Source: Mycolicibacter arupensis | GTDB taxonomy: Bacteria > Actinomycetota > Actinomycetes > Mycobacteriales > Mycobacteriaceae | Assembly: GCF_002086515.1 (NCBI RefSeq) | Contig: NZ_MVHH01000008.1 | Coordinates: forward strand, 53,487 to 117,486 | Direction of reading: 5' to 3' | Length of the DNA stretch: 64,000 bases | Part shown: positions 18,649 to 32,254 of the stretch, piece after piece | Position numbering within the stretch: the first letter of the stretch is position 1 | How the letters are laid out: each line of letters opens with the position of its first letter | The notes under the pieces: generated by a model | The model's input: the letters and a program-made list of their open reading frames with translations, nothing else | Databases searched by the model: none | What the model was told of the DNA's origin: nothing | Program-made: the position numbers and the translations under genes

Positions 18649-19281
18649 ATGCCCGCCGAGCAGACCCGCCAGCAGACCACCGGAGTTGCCGGGAAGCGCT
18701 ACGGCGAAGTGCTCCTCGTCGAAGTCGGACAAGCCGGCCCGCAGGCCGTCGTCTACAACTCGTTCCCGCTCAACGACTGCCCCGCGCAGCTGTGGTCAGC
18801 CCTGGACGCACAGGCCATCGCCACCGAGAACGGCGCGGCCGCCGCTCTGCTCAACGGCCCCCGCTACTGGCTGATGAACACCATTGAGAAGGCGCCACGG
18901 GGCCCCCGCGAGACCAAGAGCTTCGGCGGCATCGAGATGATCAAGCAGGCGCAGGTCGCGCTGTCGTCGATGAATCCGGCGCCCTACACCGTCAATGAGG
19001 TGAGCCGTCATGCGGTCTTCGTCTTCGACGCCGGCGAAGAGATCTACGAGCTGATCGACCCGCAGGGACGGCGTTGGGTGATGCAGACCTGGAGCCAGGT
19101 GGCGGACCCGAACCTGACCCGAGCCGACCTGCCCGGACTCGCCGACCGCCTCACGCTGCCAGCGGGCTGGACCTATCAGGCCCGCGTCCTGACCAGCCCA
19201 CTGACGGTGGACACCACCACCGAGGTCGCCCGGGTGTTGCAGGACGACCTGACCAACAGTTACTCGCTGCAGGCCAGCTAG
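18649..19281 (+). CDS. Conserved hypothetical protein beside dop/mpa (Rv2114-like)
   Basis: A 210-residue soluble protein between dop (divergent) and mpa (convergent). YGEVLLVEVGQAGPQAVVYNSF and DPQGRRWVMQTWSQVADPNLT are its clearest conserved-looking segments. There is no signal peptide, membrane helix or recognised catalytic motif. By position it corresponds to Rv2114 in M. tuberculosis, which is also about 200 residues (from memory). The function is unknown; its place inside the proteasome locus is only suggestive. Confidence 0.75.
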   Translation: MPAEQTRQQTTGVAGKRYGEVLLVEVGQAGPQAVVYNSFPLNDCPAQLWSALDAQAIATENGAAAALLNGPRYWLMNTIEKAPRGPRETKSFGGIEMIKQAQVALSSMNPAPYTVNEVSRHAVFVFDAGEEIYELIDPQGRRWVMQTWSQVADPNLTRADLPGLADRLTLPAGWTYQARVLTSPLTVDTTTEVARVLQDDLTNSYSLQAS

Positions 19282-19298
19282 CGCTGGGGCGTCCTGTC

Positions 19299-19360
19299 CG
19301 CGAACGTGCGCAGTTGTACGCGCTGGGCGGCGTGTCGGCGGACAAACACGCGCGCTCGCG
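19299..19360 (-). repeat. 62-bp palindromic dispersed repeat, copy B
   Basis: Same family as 14165-14226 but inverted: arms at 19299-19319 and 19340-19360, total 62 bases. Its reverse complement matches copy A at 54 of 62 positions. A G-rich run follows at 19361-19386, which is the pyrimidine-rich run of copy A seen from the other strand. It lies in the convergent gap between the Rv2114-like gene and mpa, where it could also act as a transcription barrier. Confidence 0.85.
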
Positions 19361-19396
19361 CGGGGGGGGTGCTCGCGCGGGGGTAGCAAGCTAGCG

Positions 19397-21229
19397 CTAC
19401 AGGTACTGCCCCAGGTTGGATTCGGTGTCGATGGCCCGGCTGGCGCTGGAGCTCTTGCCGGTGACCAGGGTGCGGATGTAGACGATCCGCTCGCCCTTCT
19501 TACCCGAGATCCGCGCCCAGTCATCGGGGTTGGTGGTGTTGGGCAGGTCTTCGTTCTCGGCGAACTCATCGACGATCGAGTCCAGCAGGTGCTGGATGCG
19601 CAGACCCGGCTGACCGGTCTCCAACACCGACTTGATGGCGTTCTTCTTCGCCCGGTCGACGACGTTTTGGATCATCGCCCCGGAGTTGAAGTCCTTGAAG
19701 TACATGACCTCTTTGTCACCGTTGGCGTAGGTGACCTCCAGGAACCGGTTGTCATCGATCTCGGCATACATCCGGTCGACGACCTTCTCGATCATCGCCT
19801 TGATGCAGGCCGCCCGGTCCCCGCCGAATTCCGCGAGGTCGTCGGCGTGCACCGGCAGGGTCTCGACCAGATACTTCGAGAAGATGTCTTGTGCGGCTTC
19901 GGCATCCGGGCGTTCGATCTTGATCTTCACGTCCAGGCGGCCGGGACGCAGGATCGCCGGGTCGATCATGTCCTCACGGTTGGAGGCGCCGATCACGATG
20001 ACGTTCTCCAGCCCCTCAACGCCGTCGATCTCACTGAGCAGCTGGGGCACCACCGTGGTCTCCACGTCCGAGGAGACACCGGTGCCACGGGTGCGGAAGA
20101 TCGAATCCATCTCGTCGAAGAACACGATGACCGGGGTGCCCTCGGAGGCCTTCTCGCGGGCGCGCTGGAAGATCAGCCGGATGTGGCGTTCGGTCTCGCC
20201 GACGAACTTGTTCAGCAGCTCGGGACCCTTGATGTTGAGGAAGTACGACTTCGCCTCGTGGGCGTCGTCGCCGCGCACCTCGGCCATCTTCTTGGCCAGC
20301 GAGTTGGCCACCGCCTTGGCGATCAGCGTCTTACCGCAGCCGGGCGGGCCGTAGAGCAGCACACCCTTGGGCGGGCGCAGCGCGTATTCGCGGTAGAGGT
20401 CCTTGTGCAGGAACGGCAGTTCCACGGCGTCGCGAATCTGCTCGATCTGACGCGTCAGGCCGCCGATGTCGCCGTAGCTGACGTCGGGGACCTCCTCGAG
20501 CACCAGGTCCTCGACCTCGGCCTTGGGGATGCGCTCGAAGGCGTAGCCGGCCTTGGTGTCGACCAGCAACGAGTCGCCGGGCCGCAGCTTGCGGGGACGC
20601 CAGTCATCCGACAGCGCGTCGGGGTTGCTGTCCGGCAGGTCCGCGGCGACCAGCGGCTCAGCCAGCCAGACGATGCGCTCCTCATCGGCGTGACCCACAA
20701 CCAGCGCGCGGTGCCCGTCGGACAGGATTTCGCGCAACGTGGATATTTCGCCGACCGACTCGAAATTGCCGACCTCGACCACCGTCAGCGCCTCGTTGAG
20801 CCGGACCGTCTGGCCCTTCTTGAGCGTCGCGATCTCGATGTTGGGCGAGATGTTCAGCCGCATCCGACGGCCCGAGGTGAACACGTCGACGGTGTCGTCG
20901 TCGTTACTGCCCAGCAGCACGCCGTAGCCACTGGGTGGCTGACCGAGACGATCGACTTCCTCACGCAACGCCAACAACTGCTGACGCGCCTCTTTGAGGG
21001 TGTCCATCAGTTTGGAGTTTCGCGTGGTCAGCGAGTCAATCTGGGCTTCGAGCTGACGCACGTCGCGGCCCACTCGGGTGGTGTCCTGGGGGGTGTTGTC
21101 GAGCTGCGCGCGCAGCATCGCGGCCTCGCGGCGAAGTTCCTCCAACTCGGCGAAACCCTCACCGGATGCGTGCGCCCCCCCGGACGCGCCGAAACCCTCA
21201 GGACGCGGCGACTCTCCCATGGTGCTCAT
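19397..21229 (-). CDS. mpa: Mycobacterial proteasome ATPase Mpa/ARC
   Basis: Mpa is the hexameric AAA ATPase that recognises Pup, unfolds the tagged protein and feeds it to the 20S core. The start ATG 21229 ([10 protein letters not shown]) follows a GGAG site, giving 610 residues. In order: an N-terminal coiled coil that binds Pup, an OB-fold interdomain, and the AAA domain with Walker A (YGPPGCGKT), Walker B ([10 protein letters not shown]) and the arginine-finger region (LRPGRLD). The C-terminus ends NLGQYL, the penultimate-Tyr docking motif for PrcA. It is divergent from the MTB12-like gene. Confidence 0.97.
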   Translation of the reverse strand: MSTMGESPRPEGFGASGGAHASGEGFAELEELRREAAMLRAQLDNTPQDTTRVGRDVRQLEAQIDSLTTRNSKLMDTLKEARQQLLALREEVDRLGQPPSGYGVLLGSNDDDTVDVFTSGRRMRLNISPNIEIATLKKGQTVRLNEALTVVEVGNFESVGEISTLREILSDGHRALVVGHADEERIVWLAEPLVAADLPDSNPDALSDDWRPRKLRPGDSLLVDTKAGYAFERIPKAEVEDLVLEEVPDVSYGDIGGLTRQIEQIRDAVELPFLHKDLYREYALRPPKGVLLYGPPGCGKTLIAKAVANSLAKKMAEVRGDDAHEAKSYFLNIKGPELLNKFVGETERHIRLIFQRAREKASEGTPVIVFFDEMDSIFRTRGTGVSSDVETTVVPQLLSEIDGVEGLENVIVIGASNREDMIDPAILRPGRLDVKIKIERPDAEAAQDIFSKYLVETLPVHADDLAEFGGDRAACIKAMIEKVVDRMYAEIDDNRFLEVTYANGDKEVMYFKDFNSGAMIQNVVDRAKKNAIKSVLETGQPGLRIQHLLDSIVDEFAENEDLPNTTNPDDWARISGKKGERIVYIRTLVTGKSSSASRAIDTESNLGQYL

Positions 21230-21374
21230 GGTGCGCTCCTTTCCCGAACTGGAAGTTGAAGCGACGGATGCCTCAACGCTACCGGCCATTGTCCATTCGC
21301 GGGTGGAGAGACAATCCGACACACCGGCTGCGCTGTTAGCCTCGCTGTCACATCGAGCAGTCGAAAGGACCTCA

Positions 21375-21869
21375 ATGACTATGAAATCCCTCGCCACGGC
21401 TGTGGCGGCAGTGGCGGCCATCGGCGCAGCAACTTCCGCTGTGAGCTACCTGACAGCGCAGGCTCCCGCCGCCGCCCAGGCACCGACGACGGTGTTCTTC
21501 GCACCGCTGCCGCTGGACCCGGCCGCCGCTGTACCGGCTCCCGAGCAGCTGGCCAGCGTGCTCAACACGCTGGCCGACCCCGGCGTGCCGGCTGCCGGAA
21601 AGTCCGACCTCGTGGAGGGTGGTCTGGGCCCGGCGGAGAGCGGTGTGATCGACCACAAGCTGCAGAAGGCGCTCAAGAAGGGCGCCCTGCCGCTGTCGAT
21701 CAGCGTGGCCAACGTCATACCCACCGGCCCCGGAGCTGCCAGCGCGGACGTCACCGCCTCGAGCCCGAAGCTGGAGCCGCACACGGTGAACCTGACGTTC
21801 GTCGACCAGGGCGGTTGGAAGCTGTCCCGGGCCTCGCTGCTGTCGCTGTCGCAGCTGACGTCGGGCTGA
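21375..21869 (+). CDS. Secreted MTB12/CFP-2-like protein
   Basis: A 164-residue exported protein starting at ATG 21375 behind an AAAGGA site, with a Sec signal peptide ending near AAAQA. The mature part ([30 protein letters not shown]...) has the low-molecular-weight antigen MTB12-like domain. No catalytic function is known for this family. The next gene encodes a lipoprotein with the same domain, so the two look like a tandem duplication. Confidence 0.82.
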   Translation: MTMKSLATAVAAVAAIGAATSAVSYLTAQAPAAAQAPTTVFFAPLPLDPAAAVPAPEQLASVLNTLADPGVPAAGKSDLVEGGLGPAESGVIDHKLQKALKKGALPLSISVANVIPTGPGAASADVTASSPKLEPHTVNLTFVDQGGWKLSRASLLSLSQLTSG

Positions 21870-21880
21870 TCGCGGACCGC

Positions 21881-22423
21881 ATGTCCTGCTGTCGTATCGC
21901 CCGCACCGCCGCCGCTACGGCGGTGGTGGTGTGGGCGATGTCGGGCTGTACCGGCCACCAGCAGACGGTGCCGGCCGCTGAGGTTGCCGCGCCGTCGACG
22001 ACGGCCGCTGTCTCGGTGCCGTCGTCGCCGCTGCCCGGGCCGGAAGTGTTGACCGATGTGCTCTACCGGTTGGCGGACCCCGAGGTTCCCGGCACCGACA
22101 AGGTGGCCCTCATCGAAGGCGCCAAACCCACCGACGCCGCAACCATCGACAAGTTCGCCACCGCACTGCGCGACGGCGGCTATCTGCCGCTGAATCTGGA
22201 TGCCGCCGGGATCGGCTGGGCGGATCGTTCCCCGGGCAACGTGACCGCCGATGTGACGGTGACCACGGCCAACCCGGACGCCGGGGAGTTCTTCTTCCCC
22301 ATGGAGTTCACTCCCAAGGACGGCAATTGGCTGCTGTCGCAGGCCACCGCCAAGAGCCTGCTGGCCTTCGGCAAGGCCCAGACCGGCGGCACTTCAGCCG
22401 AGCCCGCTCCACCGCCGCCCTAG
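21881..22423 (+). CDS. MTB12-like lipoprotein (LppK-like)
   Basis: A 180-residue protein from ATG 21881, 11 bases after the preceding gene. The signal peptide ends in AMSGC, an acceptable lipobox, so the mature protein is probably lipid-anchored to the outer face of the plasma membrane. The domain (GPEVLTDVLYRLADPEVPGTDKVALIEGAK) parallels that of the preceding MTB12-like protein almost motif by motif. It corresponds by position to LppK (Rv2116) of M. tuberculosis. Proline-rich C-terminus. Confidence 0.8.
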   Translation: MSCCRIARTAAATAVVVWAMSGCTGHQQTVPAAEVAAPSTTAAVSVPSSPLPGPEVLTDVLYRLADPEVPGTDKVALIEGAKPTDAATIDKFATALRDGGYLPLNLDAAGIGWADRSPGNVTADVTVTTANPDAGEFFFPMEFTPKDGNWLLSQATAKSLLAFGKAQTGGTSAEPAPPPP

Positions 22424-22458
22424 GCCGAGGCAGCCGGCCCCGGTGCAGCCCCGTGCAG

Positions 22459-23358
<900 letters not shown>

Positions 23359-23360
23359 CT

Positions 23361-24173
23361 ATGAGCAAGCCGGCGTTGTCACCGTCGCGGGCGGCCGACT
23401 TCAAACAGTGCCCGCTGCTGTACCGATTTCGGGCGATCGACCGGCTGCCGGAGGCCTCGACCGTGGCCCAGCTGCGCGGCTCGGTGGTCCACGGCGCCCT
23501 GGAACGGCTCTATGCGCTCCCCGCGGAGCAGCGTGGCCCCGAAACAGCCCGCGCCCTGGTCACGCCGGCCTGGGAGCATCTGGCCAGCACCGTCCCGGCG
23601 ATGTCGGACGGGCTGGACACCGAGCAGTTGATGGCCGAGGCACGCAAGCTGCTGACCGGCTACTACCGGCTGGAGGACCCCCGCCGCTTCGATCCGCAGA
23701 GCTGTGAGCAGCGGGTCGAGGTCGAGCTGGCCGATGGCACCCTGCTGCGCGGCTTCGTCGACCGCATCGACGTCTCAGCGACCGGAGCGCTGCGGGTGGT
23801 CGACTACAAGACCGGCCGCGCGCCGGCAGCCACCGGCCGATCATCCGGGGCCGCCGAGGCCAAGGCGCTGTTTCAGATGAAGTTCTATGCGGTCGCCCTG
23901 CTGCGCTCACGCGACGTGATGCCCTCACGGCTACGGCTGATCTACCTGGCCGACGGTCAACTGCTGGACTACTCCCCCGACCACGACGAGTTGCTGCGCT
24001 TCGAGAAGACGTTGGTCGCCATCTGGCAGGCCATCCAGAATGCCGGTGCCACAGGAGATTTCCGCCCCCAGCCCTCACGTATGTGCGACTGGTGCGCGCA
24101 CCGCGCGCTGTGCCCGGCGTTCGGCGGTACCGCGCCGCCCTACCCCGGCTGGCCGTCGGAGAGCGCGGCATGA
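23361..24173 (+). CDS. RecB-family PD-(D/E)XK nuclease with Fe-S cysteines (Rv2119-like)
   Basis: A 270-residue single-domain exonuclease-like protein. Active-site elements are GSVVHGALERLY (His), GFVDRID (Asp) and VVDYKTGR (D-x-K). An N-terminal cysteine (FKQCPLLYRF) and three near the C-terminus (MCDWCAHRALC) match the iron-sulfur layout of AddB- and Cas4-type nucleases. There are no cas genes or CRISPR array nearby, so a DNA-repair role is more likely. It overlaps the next gene by ATGA. Confidence 0.87.
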   Translation: MSKPALSPSRAADFKQCPLLYRFRAIDRLPEASTVAQLRGSVVHGALERLYALPAEQRGPETARALVTPAWEHLASTVPAMSDGLDTEQLMAEARKLLTGYYRLEDPRRFDPQSCEQRVEVELADGTLLRGFVDRIDVSATGALRVVDYKTGRAPAATGRSSGAAEAKALFQMKFYAVALLRSRDVMPSRLRLIYLADGQLLDYSPDHDELLRFEKTLVAIWQAIQNAGATGDFRPQPSRMCDWCAHRALCPAFGGTAPPYPGWPSESAA

Positions 24174-24955
24174 CCGGCAGCTACTACCACCGGTCACCCG
24201 GCTTGGGCCCCGATGACGTGGTCTACGAGTCCAGCGATCTGACCCGCAGCAACTGGGGTCAGCTGCAACACGGTTCGCCCCCGCTGGCCCTGCTCACCCG
24301 CGAAGTGGAGCGGTTGATCGACGGTTCGGGCCAGCGGATCGCCCGGTTGAGCCTGGACATTCTGGGGGCGATCCCGGTAGCGCCGGTGCGCGTCCGGGCC
24401 CGGGTGCAGCGGCCTGGCCGGCGCATCGCGCTGCTGGAGGCCGAGATGCTCACTCCTGGCGACGAGCGGCCGGTGGCCCGGCTCAGCGCGTGGGCGCTGG
24501 CCGGCTCCGACACCGCAGCGGTGGCCTCCGACCGGCACGCTCCGCTGATCATCGGGCCCGACTTACCTCCACCGGCGTGGTTCGCTCAGGCCGACGGCTA
24601 TGCCACGTCGGTGCGGTGGCGCGTACAGCCCGACGCGCCCGACGGCTCGGCGATCGCGTGGCTGAGCCCGCAGGTACATCTGGTGGACAGTGAGCCGACC
24701 ACCGCCCTGCAGCGGCTGGCGATGGTGGTCGACTCGGCGAACGGGGTCGGTGCCGTGCTGGACGTCAACGAGTTCATGTTCATGAACACCGACACCGTCG
24801 TGCACCTGCACCGGCTGCCCGTCGGCACGGACTTCGGCCTGCGGGCGCGCGCCTCCATCGGGCCGGACGGCGTGGGTGTCACCACCGCAGAGTTGTTCGA
24901 CGACAACGGATTCGTCGGGACCTCGGCACAGGCGCTGCTGGTGCAGCGGCGCTGA
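24170..24955 (+). CDS. Acyl-CoA thioesterase-like (TesB/double hotdog) protein
   Basis: A 261-residue protein starting at ATG 24170, overlapping the preceding stop. SNWGQLQHGSPPLALLTREVER (in two parts: an N-terminal hotdog with a QHG motif) and a second hotdog (VDSANGVGAVLDVNEFMFMNTD, late TTAELFDDNGFVGTSAQAL) fit the thioesterase-like superfamily of actinobacterial double-hotdog proteins. The substrate is unknown. Translational coupling to a nuclease gene is a conserved arrangement rather than evidence of shared function. Confidence 0.8.
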   Translation: MTGSYYHRSPGLGPDDVVYESSDLTRSNWGQLQHGSPPLALLTREVERLIDGSGQRIARLSLDILGAIPVAPVRVRARVQRPGRRIALLEAEMLTPGDERPVARLSAWALAGSDTAAVASDRHAPLIIGPDLPPPAWFAQADGYATSVRWRVQPDAPDGSAIAWLSPQVHLVDSEPTTALQRLAMVVDSANGVGAVLDVNEFMFMNTDTVVHLHRLPVGTDFGLRARASIGPDGVGVTTAELFDDNGFVGTSAQALLVQRR

Positions 24956-24963
24956 CCGTCGGC

Positions 24964-25446
24964 TCAGACCACCTGGGTCAACGCGGCGATCGCGATACCG
25001 CCCAACACCGCGACACTGTCTTCCAGCAACGCGATCGGCAGGTCATGCCCGCCGTTGGCGGCAACCAGTCGCTGCCTCAGCTGGAAACCGACCAGAGTGC
25101 CGATCACCGCGCCGATGATGCCCGCACCCAGAGAGGTCCAGGTGAAGTTCCAGGCCGTGCCCAAGACCGCGCCGGCGAAGCCGCCCAACACGATTCGCGC
25201 GCCGAACTGCACGGGCACGGTGCGCGCCGGGGTGCTGGGCAGTTGGTCGGTGATGAGCTCGCCGACGGCCAACACCGTGAGTACGGTGACGGTCGCCGGG
25301 TGGCTGAGCCAGTGAGCCCAGGTGCCGTCCAAGTTGATCCAGTGCAGCGCAGCCGCCCAGGCCATGACGGCCGGCGCGGTAAGCGCGCGCAGGCCGGCGA
25401 CAGCGCCGATGAGCAGTGCGAGCAGCAAAACGATGAAATGCGTCAC
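24964..25446 (-). CDS. DUF4126-type integral membrane protein (Rv2120c-like)
   Basis: A 160-residue membrane protein with four to five hydrophobic segments, starting at GTG 25446 (MTHFIVLLLALLIG) five bases after a GGAGG site; the upstream TTG at 25458 is part of that site and was rejected. The motif AVAGLRALTAPAVMAWA and the glycine-rich final segment are typical of DUF4126 proteins. The function is unknown. It is convergent with the thioesterase gene. Confidence 0.8.
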   Translation of the reverse strand: MTHFIVLLLALLIGAVAGLRALTAPAVMAWAAALHWINLDGTWAHWLSHPATVTVLTVLAVGELITDQLPSTPARTVPVQFGARIVLGGFAGAVLGTAWNFTWTSLGAGIIGAVIGTLVGFQLRQRLVAANGGHDLPIALLEDSVAVLGGIAIAALTQVV

Positions 25447-25518
25447 CACAACCTCCAAGGCCGATCGAGCCAGATCACGCCGACGCTAACACGCGAAAGC
25501 CGCCGTGACCGGCACTGA

Positions 25519-26379
25519 TCAAAATCGGCAGAATCTGATGTCGGAGGCCAGGATGGCCTTGGCGCCGATCGCGGCCAACTCATCCATGATCGCGTTGACC
25601 CCGCGCCGCGGAACCAGTGCGCGCACGGCGGCCCAATCCGGGTCCGCGAGTGGAGCGATGGTTGGCGACTCCAGACCCGGGGTGATCGCCGTGGCCTGTT
25701 CGAGAACCTCACGCGGGCAGTCATAGTCGAGCATCAGGTACTGCTGCCCGAACACCACGCCCTGCACCCGGGCAGCCAACTGGTCACGGGCGGCGGCGGT
25801 CTCGGCGCTGCGGCCGTTGGGCTGCGCGCCCTCGATCAACACCGCTTCTGAGTCGCACAGCGACTCACCGAAAGCCGCCAGTCCGTGCTGACGCAGCGTC
25901 CGGCCGGAACCCACCACGTCGGCGATCGCGTCAGCGACCCCCAACTGGATCGAGATCTCCACCGCCCCGTCGAGCCGGATGACGGTGGCCTCGATCCCCT
26001 TGCCCGCCAGATCCTTGCGGACCAGGTTGGGATAGGCCGTCGCGATCCTCTTGCCGGCCAGGTCCGCCGCCACCCACTCGCGCCCAACCGGAGCGGCGTA
26101 GCGGAACCGCGAGGACCCGAAGCCCAGCGCCAACCGCTCGGCCACGGGCGCACCGGACTCGGCGGCCAGATCGCGTCCGGTGATCCCGAAGTCGAGCTCA
26201 CCGGAACCGACGTAGATGGCGATGTCCTTGGGCCGCAAAAAGAAGAACTCGACCTTGTTGACCGGATCGATGACGGTCAGGTCCTTGGCGTCGGTACGGC
26301 TGCGGTAGCCGGCCTCGGACAGCATGGCCGCGGCCGCCTCACTGAGCGCCCCCTTGTTGGGGACCGCCACGCGCAACAT
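25519..26379 (-). CDS. hisG: ATP phosphoribosyltransferase (long form)
   Basis: HisG joins ATP and PRPP, the first and feedback-controlled step of histidine synthesis. The 286-residue length indicates the long form with a C-terminal ACT-like regulatory domain ([15 protein letters not shown]...), which needs no HisZ. The start ATG 26379 ([12 protein letters not shown]) gives the canonical N-terminus; [13 protein letters not shown] and the PRPP-binding region [14 protein letters not shown] are clear. It lies 2 bases downstream of hisE on the same strand. Confidence 0.96.
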   Translation of the reverse strand: MLRVAVPNKGALSEAAAAMLSEAGYRSRTDAKDLTVIDPVNKVEFFFLRPKDIAIYVGSGELDFGITGRDLAAESGAPVAERLALGFGSSRFRYAAPVGREWVAADLAGKRIATAYPNLVRKDLAGKGIEATVIRLDGAVEISIQLGVADAIADVVGSGRTLRQHGLAAFGESLCDSEAVLIEGAQPNGRSAETAAARDQLAARVQGVVFGQQYLMLDYDCPREVLEQATAITPGLESPTIAPLADPDWAAVRALVPRRGVNAIMDELAAIGAKAILASDIRFCRF

Positions 26380-26381
26380 GC

Positions 26382-26663
26382 TCACAGCTTGCCGTACACG
26401 TCGGACAGCGTCAGGCCGCGCGAGATCATCAGCACCTGCGTCCAATACAGCAGTTGACTGATCTCGCCCGCCAGCGCGTCGTCGGACTCATGCTCGGCGG
26501 CCAGCCACACCTCGCCGGCCTCCTCCAGGATCTTCTTGCCGACGGTGTGCACCCCGGCGTCCAGCGCGGCCACGGTGGCGCTGCCGGCCGGGCGGGTGGC
26601 GGCACGCTCACCGAGCTCGGCGAACAGCTCCTCGAAGGTCTTCACGAGCAGCGATTGTTTCAT
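26382..26663 (-). CDS. hisE: Phosphoribosyl-ATP pyrophosphohydrolase
   Basis: HisE hydrolyses phosphoribosyl-ATP to phosphoribosyl-AMP, the second histidine step. The 93-residue all-alpha MazG-like protein shows [14 protein letters not shown] and the metal-binding [14 protein letters not shown], with the later [16 protein letters not shown]. In mycobacteria HisE is separate from HisI, as here. It is directly upstream of hisG, and six bases downstream of the HAD phosphatase gene. Confidence 0.95.
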   Translation of the reverse strand: MKQSLLVKTFEELFAELGERAATRPAGSATVAALDAGVHTVGKKILEEAGEVWLAAEHESDDALAGEISQLLYWTQVLMISRGLTLSDVYGKL

Positions 26664-26669
26664 GCCCGG

Positions 26670-27392
26670 TCACCGACGGTCACGGCGGTTTCCGGCGGCG
26701 ACTCGCGCCGAGCCGGTGAGCTCGCCGTGAATTCTGCTCAGGTCCCCCACCGACAGCCCGGCCAGGGACGCCACCTGATGCCGTCGTGGCCCATCGGGGA
26801 CCGGGAGCGCATTGGGTGCCACCAGAACCGCGCAACCCGCGGCCTCCGCGGCAGCGGCACCGGTGGGTGAGTCCTCGACCGCCAGGCACTCGCGGGTGTC
26901 CAGCCGCAGCAGCTGCGCGGCACGCAGATAAGGGGCCGGGGCCGGCTTGCCCTGCGCCACCTCGTCACCGCAGACCACGACGGCAAAATAGTGACGCCCG
27001 ATGCTGCCCAGCGCCCGCTCCGTCAGCATCCGGGCGGTGTTGGTCACCAACGCGGTCGGCACCGCCGCGGCGGCCAGCTCATCGAGCAACTCCCGGGCCC
27101 CGTCGCACCAGGGCAGACCGGCATCGAACAGCTCGCCGGTGTAGTCGTGCATCCAGCGCGTCGTGGCCGCCATCGCCTCCGGGTCCAGCGGCAGCCCCAG
27201 GTCCTCATAGACGGTGCGCATGGTGTCGCGTGCGCTGCCGCCGACCGTCAATGCTCGAACCTCCGGGGTCAGCACACCGCCCAGGCGGTCATAGAGCGCA
27301 TGCATCGCGACATCCCAGAGCTTCTCGGAATCCACCAGGGTGCCGTCCATGTCGCACAGCACCGCACGCAGCACCGCCGAACCCTCGCCCAA
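26670..27392 (-). CDS. HAD-superfamily phosphatase (beta-phosphoglucomutase-like)
   Basis: A 240-residue HAD hydrolase. Motif I is CDMDGTLVDSE with the nucleophile and general-acid Asp pair, motif II is ALVTNTARM, motif III has GKPAPAPY and motif IV is AVEDSPTG. The helical cap after motif I places it in subclass I near beta-phosphoglucomutase and gph-type phosphatases; the substrate cannot be named. It is transcribed between metH (5-base gap) and hisE (6-base gap), so all four genes may share a transcript. Confidence 0.85.
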   Translation of the reverse strand: MGEGSAVLRAVLCDMDGTLVDSEKLWDVAMHALYDRLGGVLTPEVRALTVGGSARDTMRTVYEDLGLPLDPEAMAATTRWMHDYTGELFDAGLPWCDGARELLDELAAAAVPTALVTNTARMLTERALGSIGRHYFAVVVCGDEVAQGKPAPAPYLRAAQLLRLDTRECLAVEDSPTGAAAAEAAGCAVLVAPNALPVPDGPRRHQVASLAGLSVGDLSRIHGELTGSARVAAGNRRDRR

Positions 27393-27397
27393 CGGGT

Positions 27398-31162
<3,765 letters not shown>

Positions 31163-31268
31163 GTACGTCCCTTCCATGGCGGAAGGCGTCCTTAACTCTG
31201 CCGAGCGTGGCGGTCACCAGAGACCGGCGAACCGTTGCAACGCCTCTCGACGCCCGAAAGTCTACGTC

Positions 31269-31310
31269 GTCGCCCCGCTTGGGGACCAATACCCCATGCA
31301 ACAGGGCGAC
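31269..31310. other. Nested hairpin in the metH/PAC2 divergent leader
   Basis: In the 200-base gap between divergent metH and the PAC2 gene, GTCGCCC (31269-31275) pairs with GGGCGAC (31304-31310). Inside, GGGG (31281-31284) can pair either with CCCC (31273-31276) or with CCCC (31292-31295), so two structures exclude each other. I see no cobalamin B12-box or SAM riboswitch core. It may be a leader structure for either gene or chance in GC-rich DNA. Confidence 0.3.
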
Positions 31311-31362
31311 GCGGCGGGTCCGGTAGGGCCCGTCTTCGTGACCCACGCCGTAGGCTGATTCC

Positions 31363-32235
31363 GTGACCCGACCGGATGACGGCGCTACCCTTCCCGAGCT
31401 GCACGACACCATCGTCGTGGCTGCGTTCGAGGGCTGGAATGATGCCGGCGACGCCGCCAGCGACGCGGTGCAGCATCTGAACAACATCTGGGAGGCCCGG
31501 CTGATCGTCGAGATCGACGACGAGGCCTATTACGACTACCAGGTGAACCGGCCGGTGATCCGCCAGCTCGACGGCGTGACCCGTGAACTGGTCTGGCCGT
31601 CGATGCGTATCTCGCACTGCCGCCCGCCAGGCAGTGACCGCGACATCGTGCTCATGCACGGGGTCGAGCCGAATATGCGGTGGCGGTCGTTCTGCGCCCA
31701 GCTGCTGGCGATCATCGAGCAACTGAACGTGGACACCGTGGTCATCGTCATCCTGGGGGCGCTGCTGGCCGACACCCCCCACACTCGCCCGGTGCCGGTG
31801 TCGGGGGCGGCGTACTCGGCGGAGTCGGCCGCGCGCTTCGGGCTAGCCGAGACCCGCTACGAAGGCCCGACCGGCATCACCGGGGTGTTCCAGGACGCGT
31901 GCGTGGCGGCCGGTATCCCCGCGGTGACCTTCTGGGCGGCGGTGCCGCACTACGTCTCGCAGCCGCCCAACCCCAAGGCGACCGTTGCCCTGCTGCGGCG
32001 CGTCGAGGACGCCCTGGACATCGAGGTTCCGCTGGGTGACCTGCCGGCGCAGGCCGAGGAATGGGAGCTGGCGGTCAGCGAGATGGCCAGCGAGGACGAC
32101 GAGATCGCCGACTATGTGACCGCGCTGGAAGAGCGCGGCGACGCGGAGGTCGACATGACCGATGCGCTGAGCAAGGTCGACGGCGACGCGCTGGCGGCCG
32201 AGTTCGAGCGCTACCTGCGGCGCCGGCGGCGCTGA
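31363..32235 (+). CDS. PAC2 family protein (Rv2125-like)
   Basis: A 290-residue protein starting at GTG 31363. VAAFEGWNDAGDAASDAVQHL and the later LGALLADTPHTRPVPVSG and GPTGITGVFQDAC are hallmarks of the PAC2 family, homologous to the eukaryotic proteasome assembly chaperone 2 but widespread in actinobacteria. A proteasome role in bacteria is not established, although the pup-prc-mpa locus is only about 10 kb away. The C-terminus is acidic and then Arg-rich (YLRRRRR). Divergent from metH. Confidence 0.88.
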   Translation: MTRPDDGATLPELHDTIVVAAFEGWNDAGDAASDAVQHLNNIWEARLIVEIDDEAYYDYQVNRPVIRQLDGVTRELVWPSMRISHCRPPGSDRDIVLMHGVEPNMRWRSFCAQLLAIIEQLNVDTVVIVILGALLADTPHTRPVPVSGAAYSAESAARFGLAETRYEGPTGITGVFQDACVAAGIPAVTFWAAVPHYVSQPPNPKATVALLRRVEDALDIEVPLGDLPAQAEEWELAVSEMASEDDEIADYVTALEERGDAEVDMTDALSKVDGDALAAEFERYLRRRRR

Positions 32236-32254
32236 GCCGGCGGGCCGGTGCGGG

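Noticed and set aside
23361..24173. A Cas4-type nuclease as a sign of a CRISPR system
   Set aside because: No CRISPR array or other cas gene is in the window; the protein matches the conserved Rv2119-type RecB-family nuclease of mycobacteria.
31163..31362. A cobalamin or SAM riboswitch before metH
   Set aside because: I find neither a B12-box nor a SAM-II or SAM-IV core; only simple hairpins are visible.
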